Origin: Gemmiger sp. An120
GTDB taxonomy: Bacteria > Bacillota > Clostridia > Oscillospirales > Ruminococcaceae
Assembly (NCBI RefSeq): GCF_002160955.1
Contig: NZ_NFLN01000023.1
Location: 1 to 36,058 of the forward strand
DNA length: 36,058 bases
Direction of reading: 5' to 3'
Every line of letters begins with the position of its first letter. The stretch's first letter is position 1. Under the pieces are notes generated by a model that had not been told where the DNA came from, searched no databases, and saw nothing but the letters and a program-made list of their open reading frames with translations. The position numbers and the translations under genes were made by a program. Below, one piece after another: positions 32,407 through 36,058 of this stretch.

Positions 32407-34263
32407 ATGTGCGGATTTGTAGGTTTTGCCGCGGCAAAACTGGAACAGGCCGAAGCCCGGGCCACCATCAAGGCGATGGGCGACCTGATTGCCCACCGGG
32501 GGCCGGACGGCGAGGGTTTCTATGTGGACGAGCGGGTGGCCCTGGGGCACCGGCGGCTGTCCATCATCGACCTGGAGGGCGGCACCCAGCCCATGTTCAA
32601 TGAGGACGGCAGCCTGGTGGTGGTGTTCAACGGGGAGATCTACAACTTCCAGGCCCTGCGCGCCGAACTGGAAGCGGCGGGCCACACCTTTTCCACCCGG
32701 TCGGACACCGAGGTGCTGCTGCACGGCTACGAGCAGTGGGGCGAGGATATGCCCGCCAAGCTGCGGGGCATGTTTGCCTTTATGCTCTGGGACAAGAAGA
32801 ACGAGACGTTGTTCGGCGCCCGGGACATCTTTGGCATCAAGCCCTATTACTACTACAACCAGGGCGGGCATTTCCTGTTCGGCAGCGAGATCAAGAGTTT
32901 CCTGCCCCATCCGGGCTTTGTTAAGGAGCTGAATGAGGAGCGCCTGCCGGAGTACCTGTCCATTGAGTACATCCCGGGCGAGGAGACCATGTTCCGGGGT
33001 GTGTACAAACTGCCCGGCGCCCACTGGCTGCGCTGGAAGGACGGCAAGCTGAAAACCCACCGGTACTTTGATATCCGCTTCCAGGCGGACGAGAGCCTGA
33101 CCGACGAGGAATGGCAGAAGAAGATCACCGAGGTGTTCAGCGAGAGCGTGGCCGCCCATCAGATCGCCGACGTGGAGGTGGGCTGTTTCCTGTCCAGCGG
33201 CGTGGACTCCAGCTTTGTGGTGAACGAGGTGGCCAAGGGTACCCCCCATGTGAAGTCGTTCAGCGTGGGGTACGAGGAGGAGAAGTACTCCGAGCTGCCC
33301 TACGCCCAGGCGTTCAGCAAGGAGATCGGGGTGCCCAGCATCGCCAACAAGGTGAATGCCGACGAATTCTTTGAGGCCAACCAGACCATCCAGTGGTATC
33401 TGGACGAGCCGATGCCCAACCCCAGCGAGGTACCGCTTTACTTCCTGACCAAGAACGCGGCCAAGTATGTGAAGGTAGTGCTGAGCGGCGAGGGCGCGGA
33501 TGAGCTGTTCGGCGGGTACCCCATGTACTGTGCCGCCTGGCACTTTGCCGGATACAGCAAGACCCCTGCTCCGCTGCGCAAGGCGGCTGCCGCGTTGGCC
33601 AAGCGCCTGCCCGCTTTCAAGGGCAAGAACTTTGTAATGCGGGGCGCCATGGAGCCCTGGCAGCGGTTCATGCGGGCCAACTATGTGTTCTCCACCCCGG
33701 CTGAGCGGGATCAGTATCTGAAAAAGGACTACCACAGCAAAAAGCCGGAGGAATGGTTCAAGCCCTATTTTGATCAGGTGAAAGGGCTGGATGAGCCCAC
33801 CCAGCTGCAGTGGGTGGACATCCACACCTGGATGCTCTACGACATCCTGCTCAAGGCCGACCGGATGAGCATGGCCAACAGCCTGGAGCTGCGGGTGCCG
33901 TTCCTGGACCGGGAGGTTCTGAAGGTGGCCACCGCCCTGCCCGCCCGGCTGCGCAGCGGCAAGGAACAGACCAAGATCGCCCTGCGCCGCGCCGCCATGG
34001 CCCAGCTGCCCGAGAGCGTAGCCAAGCGCAAGAAGCTGGGCTTCCCGGTGCCGCTGAACGACTGGCTGCGCCAGGACAAGTACTACAACATGGTGCGGGA
34101 GAAGTTCGAGGGCGAGGTTTGCGCCAAGTTCTTTGTGCCCGAGGCCTGCATCCGGCTGCTGGACAGCCACAAAAACGGCACCGCCAAGCCCGGCGCCATG
34201 ACCCAGATCTGGAGCATCTACAGCTTCATCCTCTGGTACGAGCAGTTCTTTGTGCTGCGGTAA
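32407..34263 (+). CDS. asnB: AsnB-type glutamine-dependent amidotransferase (copy 2)
   Basis: A 618-residue glutamine-hydrolysing amidotransferase with the same architecture as copy 1. Catalytic Cys2 opens MCGFVGF; AHRGPDGEGF and FNGEIYNFQALRAEL mark the glutaminase; the P-loop LSSGVDSS is near residue 261 and VLSGEGADELFGGYPMY follows. The C-terminal LKADRMSMANSLELRVPFLD region is intact. It follows the ATP-grasp ligase by 18 bases with GGAGGG before the ATG, so the two form one operon ending at the terminator 34278-34311. This pairing suggests that it amidates the ligase product, for example D-Asp to D-Asn in a peptidoglycan bridge. Plain asparagine synthesis is the alternative, and the presence of two copies means one could do each job. 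Confidence 0.9.
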   Translation: MCGFVGFAAAKLEQAEARATIKAMGDLIAHRGPDGEGFYVDERVALGHRRLSIIDLEGGTQPMFNEDGSLVVVFNGEIYNFQALRAELEAAGHTFSTRSDTEVLLHGYEQWGEDMPAKLRGMFAFMLWDKKNETLFGARDIFGIKPYYYYNQGGHFLFGSEIKSFLPHPGFVKELNEERLPEYLSIEYIPGEETMFRGVYKLPGAHWLRWKDGKLKTHRYFDIRFQADESLTDEEWQKKITEVFSESVAAHQIADVEVGCFLSSGVDSSFVVNEVAKGTPHVKSFSVGYEEEKYSELPYAQAFSKEIGVPSIANKVNADEFFEANQTIQWYLDEPMPNPSEVPLYFLTKNAAKYVKVVLSGEGADELFGGYPMYCAAWHFAGYSKTPAPLRKAAAALAKRLPAFKGKNFVMRGAMEPWQRFMRANYVFSTPAERDQYLKKDYHSKKPEEWFKPYFDQVKGLDEPTQLQWVDIHTWMLYDILLKADRMSMANSLELRVPFLDREVLKVATALPARLRSGKEQTKIALRRAAMAQLPESVAKRKKLGFPVPLNDWLRQDKYYNMVREKFEGEVCAKFFVPEACIRLLDSHKNGTAKPGAMTQIWSIYSFILWYEQFFVLR

Positions 34264-34277
34264 ATTGCATTAAAAAA

Positions 34278-34311
34278 CGCGTTGCAGGTTTATCCTGCAA
34301 CGCGCTTTTTT
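34278..34311 (+). terminator. Terminator after asnB copy 2
   Basis: CGCGTTGCAGG (34278-34288) pairs with CCTGCAACGCG (34294-34304), an 11-bp stem, followed by CTTTTTTG on the plus strand. The minus strand also carries TTTTTTA, so it may serve the convergent hydrolase gene too. Confidence 0.9.
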
Positions 34312-34333
34312 GTTTGGATCGGTTTGGAAACGC

Positions 34334-35037
34334 TTATCCGGCCATGAATTGTTCAATGGCCGCCACCGTTTGTGCCTGCTGTTCTTCCGCCGAAATGGTT
34401 GCCGGGAGATCGCCTTTTTGCGGGCCATAGTTGCCGAACTGGGCATGGTTGCCGCCCTCGATCTCCACGATGTTTTCGGTGTAGTCGATGTGGTCTTCCA
34501 CACTCTGGTTCAGCGAGCCGTAGACGGTCAGGGTCTTTTCGTCCGGATAGTCCCCATAGATATAGGCACCCAGCAGGATCAGGCCCTCGATTTCGTCCGG
34601 GTGCTGCGACGCAAACTGGGAAGCCATAGCGCCGCCCATGGAGTGCCCGGCCATATACCAGTGTTCGATCTCCGGGAACTGGTCAATGACCTCTTCGGCC
34701 GCGTTGGCATCAAAAATGGCCATGTGGAACGGCATATGTACCAGGAGACAGGTCACCCCGGTCTGGCGGATCTGATCCAGCAAGGGCAGATAGGCCTCCG
34801 CCTCCACCTTGGCTCCGGGATAAAAGATAATGGCCGTATCGGTGGGATAGGATGGGGACAGGACGGTCAGATTGTCCTGCACGGTAATACCGGTTCCCTG
34901 TACCAGTACCGCCAGCGCTGTATCTTCTGCCCGGTAGTAATCGGACACATACCAGAAAAACGCGCCGGTACACACAGCTACCAACAGCAGAACAATGCCG
35001 GCAGCAATCAGCAGTTTTTGCGAATGGATTGTTTCAT
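34334..35037 (-). pseudogene. Secreted alpha/beta hydrolase gene with a one-base frameshift
   Basis: The main frame encodes an alpha/beta hydrolase with the nucleophile elbow GHSMGG, an oxyanion-side AIIFYPGAKVE strand and a C-terminal GGNHAQFGNYG histidine motif, as in serine esterases. Upstream of residue 1 of that frame there is no ATG or ribosome site. Two bases after the stop of the preceding gene is ATG (35035-35037) with AAGGTGAT before it, reading MKQSIRKN and stopping after nine codons. If the A5 tract at 35015-35019 had six residues, that start would join the hydrolase frame as MKQSIRKK followed by LLIAAGIVLLLVAVCTG, a textbook signal/anchor helix. The gene is thus shifted by one base: mutation, phase variation, slippage or sequencing error are all possible. 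Confidence 0.75.
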
Positions 35038-35039
35038 AC

Positions 35040-35480
35040 TCACATCACCTTCATCAGAATATGCGCGGCCAGTGCCAGCGTGAACATCGCCATAAAGCCG
35101 GTTATCATCCAGCCAAGCGCCTTGGAATATCCCTTGGGCGTAATGCAACCCATGGCATCCAGCTTTTTGATGGTGGGATGCAGGCGCCAGAAATAGGTGG
35201 CGATGGACAGGATCATGGCCACCACCGCCCACAGGCGCAGCGGCTCTGTACCGATAATCAGAATCACCGCCAGCAGGAAGATAAAGATCAGCTTCACCCC
35301 CGCCACCCAGTTGACCAGGTAAGAAGCAAACAGCTTCTGTTCTTCGTTTTCGCTGTTGTGGAAGGCGTTGAACACCCCTACCCCATTACCCAGACGGCTG
35401 CCGGGCCAGAAGTACAGGATGGCCACATTGGCCGATTCCATCACAACAAAAATCAGAATCGCAATCGATAAAATATCCAT
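35040..35480 (-). CDS. Four-helix membrane protein of unknown function
   Basis: A 146-residue protein with about four transmembrane helices (near residues 3-24, 57-77, 83-100 and 122-142) and a short loop FWRLHPTIKKLDAMGCITPKG between the third and fourth. No family is recognised. The ATG at 35480 has AAGGAGAG before it. It is transcribed from a strong promoter (35513-35541) that carries a palindrome downstream of the -10 box, suggesting repressor control. It is followed after two bases by the start of the broken hydrolase gene, so the two form a unit. Confidence 0.8.
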   Translation of the reverse strand: MDILSIAILIFVVMESANVAILYFWPGSRLGNGVGVFNAFHNSENEEQKLFASYLVNWVAGVKLIFIFLLAVILIIGTEPLRLWAVVAMILSIATYFWRLHPTIKKLDAMGCITPKGYSKALGWMITGFMAMFTLALAAHILMKVM

Positions 35481-35494
35481 GGGTCGCTCTCCTT

Positions 35495-35506
35495 TAGATA
35501 TATCTA
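35495..35506. promoter_or_regulatory. Operator-like palindrome
   Basis: TAGATATATCTA is a perfect 12-base palindrome lying between the -10 box and the ribosome site of the membrane-protein gene. An overlapping repeat, TATCT-N5-AGATA (35500-35514), extends to the edge of the -10 box. Such symmetric AT-rich sites downstream of a promoter are typical for repressors of the PadR, MarR or GntR kind; the actual regulator is not known. Confidence 0.5.
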
Positions 35507-35512
35507 TTAGAG

Positions 35513-35541
35513 ATAGTATCCGTATAAGCCCTTTTTGTCAA
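35513..35541 (-). promoter_or_regulatory. Sigma-A promoter of the membrane-protein gene
   Basis: Consensus TTGACA (35536-35541) and TACTAT (35513-35518) on the minus strand are 17 bases apart. Confidence 0.8.
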
Positions 35542-35580
35542 GCGATACGGCTGAGGGCTCCATTCCTGCATAAACTTGAA

Positions 35581-35606
35581 CGGCAGGCAGAAAAAACTGC
35601 CTGCCG
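35581..35606. repeat. Perfect 10-bp inverted repeat
   Basis: CGGCAGGCAG (35581-35590) and CTGCCTGCCG (35597-35606) surround a loop of six A residues. Neither side is followed by a T-run, so a terminator role is doubtful. It lies between two divergent promoters. Confidence 0.5.
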
Positions 35607-35622
35607 CTTAACTTTGCCTCGC

Positions 35623-35652
35623 TTGCGGGGTGACGCTCCGTGGGGGTACAAT
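35623..35652 (+). promoter_or_regulatory. Possible promoter of the truncated XRE gene
   Basis: TACAAT (35647-35652) lies 18 bases after TTGCGG (35623-35628). The gene start follows about 48 bases later. Confidence 0.45.
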
Positions 35653-35700
35653 ACAGACAGAGGAAGCGCGCGTCCATCCCAGGAAAGCGAGGGCACGATT

Positions 35701-35841
35701 ATGGAAACAACAAAACGGTTTGGCGACGTGGTGGCCCGGCTGCGCCGGGAAAAAGGCCTGACCCAGGAACAGCTGGCCGCCTGTGTGGGGGTGAGCGCCC
35801 CGGCGGTGAGCAAATGGGAGACCGGGGTTTCACTTAGATAA
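35701..35841 (+). pseudogene. Truncated XRE-family helix-turn-helix regulator
   Basis: The 46 residues match the first three to four helices of an XRE/Cro-type DNA-binding domain: FGDVVARLRREKGLTQEQLA, then VGVSAPAVSKWETG. In intact members the KWETG motif continues with S-x-PD-x-x-x-L to finish the fold and often a C-terminal domain. Here the frame stops after VSLR at the point where that should begin, and the following 60 bases do not restore the motif in any frame I could see. The gene therefore appears cut at its 3' side, perhaps by an insertion or deletion joined at about 35830. A plausible promoter lies at 35623-35652. It may still yield a short DNA-binding peptide, but a functional product is unlikely. 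Confidence 0.7.
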
Positions 35842-36058
35842 AGATACCACATCAATCCCACGCTGACTTTTGCTTAACCGATACAGCCGGAGGGCTGGAT
35901 AACAAGAAAAGGCGGTATGCGCCCCGTGGAGGGGGAGCATACCGCCTTTTCTTGTGGGGGTTTCCAAAGGGGGCAACGCCCCCATTTGGCACACGACTTT
36001 GCGAAGCAAAGTGTAGTGTGTTATACGCTCTGTCGGCGTTGCCGTGAAAATGCCGTTG
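35842..36058. other. Non-coding hairpin-rich tail of the window
   Basis: No gene is recognised in these 217 bases. A strong bidirectional hairpin at 35902-35955 (19-bp perfect stem, ends ACAAGAAAAGG/CCTTTTCTTGT) has the form of a terminator. It is followed directly by two smaller hairpins: 35964-35989 (CCAAA-GGGGGC, loop AAC, mirrored) and 35990-36020 (CACAC plus ACTTTGC, loop GAA, mirrored). The sequence CGATACAGCCGGAGGGCT near 35879 loosely resembles CGATACGGCTGAGGGCT near 35543, left of the XRE remnant. Confidence 0.6.
35902..35955. terminator. Strong symmetrical hairpin, probable bidirectional terminator
   Basis: A 19-bp perfect inverted repeat (35902-35920 with 35937-35955) whose outer arms contain AAAA/TTTT, giving short T-runs on both strands within the stem. 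It lies beyond the XRE remnant and before the next, unseen gene. Confidence 0.6.

Noticed and set aside
31153-34170. Long minus-strand frame antisense to the ATP-grasp and asnB copy 2 genes
   Set aside because: The plus strand carries catalytic motifs of both enzymes with promoter and terminator; the antisense frame has none.

Overview
The window looks like chromosomal DNA from a high-GC, Gram-positive anaerobe of the class Clostridia, most like the Oscillospiraceae (Faecalibacterium/Subdoligranulum/Gemmiger type). The reasons are strong GGAGG ribosome sites, sigma-A promoters that are AT-rich islands in GC-rich DNA, an SRP RNA gene directly upstream of dnaX, and housekeeping proteins of clostridial character. 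The genus is an inference. Most genes lie on the minus strand.

Right-to-left reading of the left part (1-4.8 kb): SRP RNA, dnaX, ybaB, recR, then smpB with its own promoter, then tmRNA (ssrA). A stand-alone pduL and a family 4 uracil-DNA glycosylase gene diverge from overlapping promoters at 4.72-4.77 kb. A 28-codon small membrane-protein ORF overlaps the glycosylase 3' end.

5.5-10.3 kb is accessory: an SGNH hydrolase, a 5'-truncated GH2 glycosidase remnant, and an 848-residue protein that joins an ECF-type sigma factor to a transmembrane helix and a large two-module extracellular region. 10.3-17.3 kb is a probable operon: ygiQ, a membrane-anchored MBL-fold hydrolase, a DUF3006 protein, metF, a separate methionine synthase activation-domain protein, and a metH lacking that domain.

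17.4-31 kb is cell division and wall synthesis on the minus strand: asnB-type amidotransferase, murE, a PASTA-containing class B PBP, ftsW, murA, then ftsZ, a DivIVA-like coiled-coil protein and ftsK/spoIIIE. A divergent promoter at 31.07 kb drives an ATP-grasp ligase resembling D-aspartate ligases of peptidoglycan cross-bridge synthesis, followed by a second asnB-type gene. The best candidate system is this set: murE with an unusual DNNR motif, an Aslfm-like ligase, and two AsnB paralogs. Together they could build and amidate a D-Asp-type cross-bridge; this is inferred, not shown.

34.3-36.06 kb holds an alpha/beta hydrolase gene broken by a one-base shift in an A5 tract, a four-helix membrane protein with an operator-like palindrome at its promoter, a truncated XRE regulator, and a cluster of hairpins. 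No CRISPR array, tRNA, rRNA, insertion sequence or phage gene was seen.
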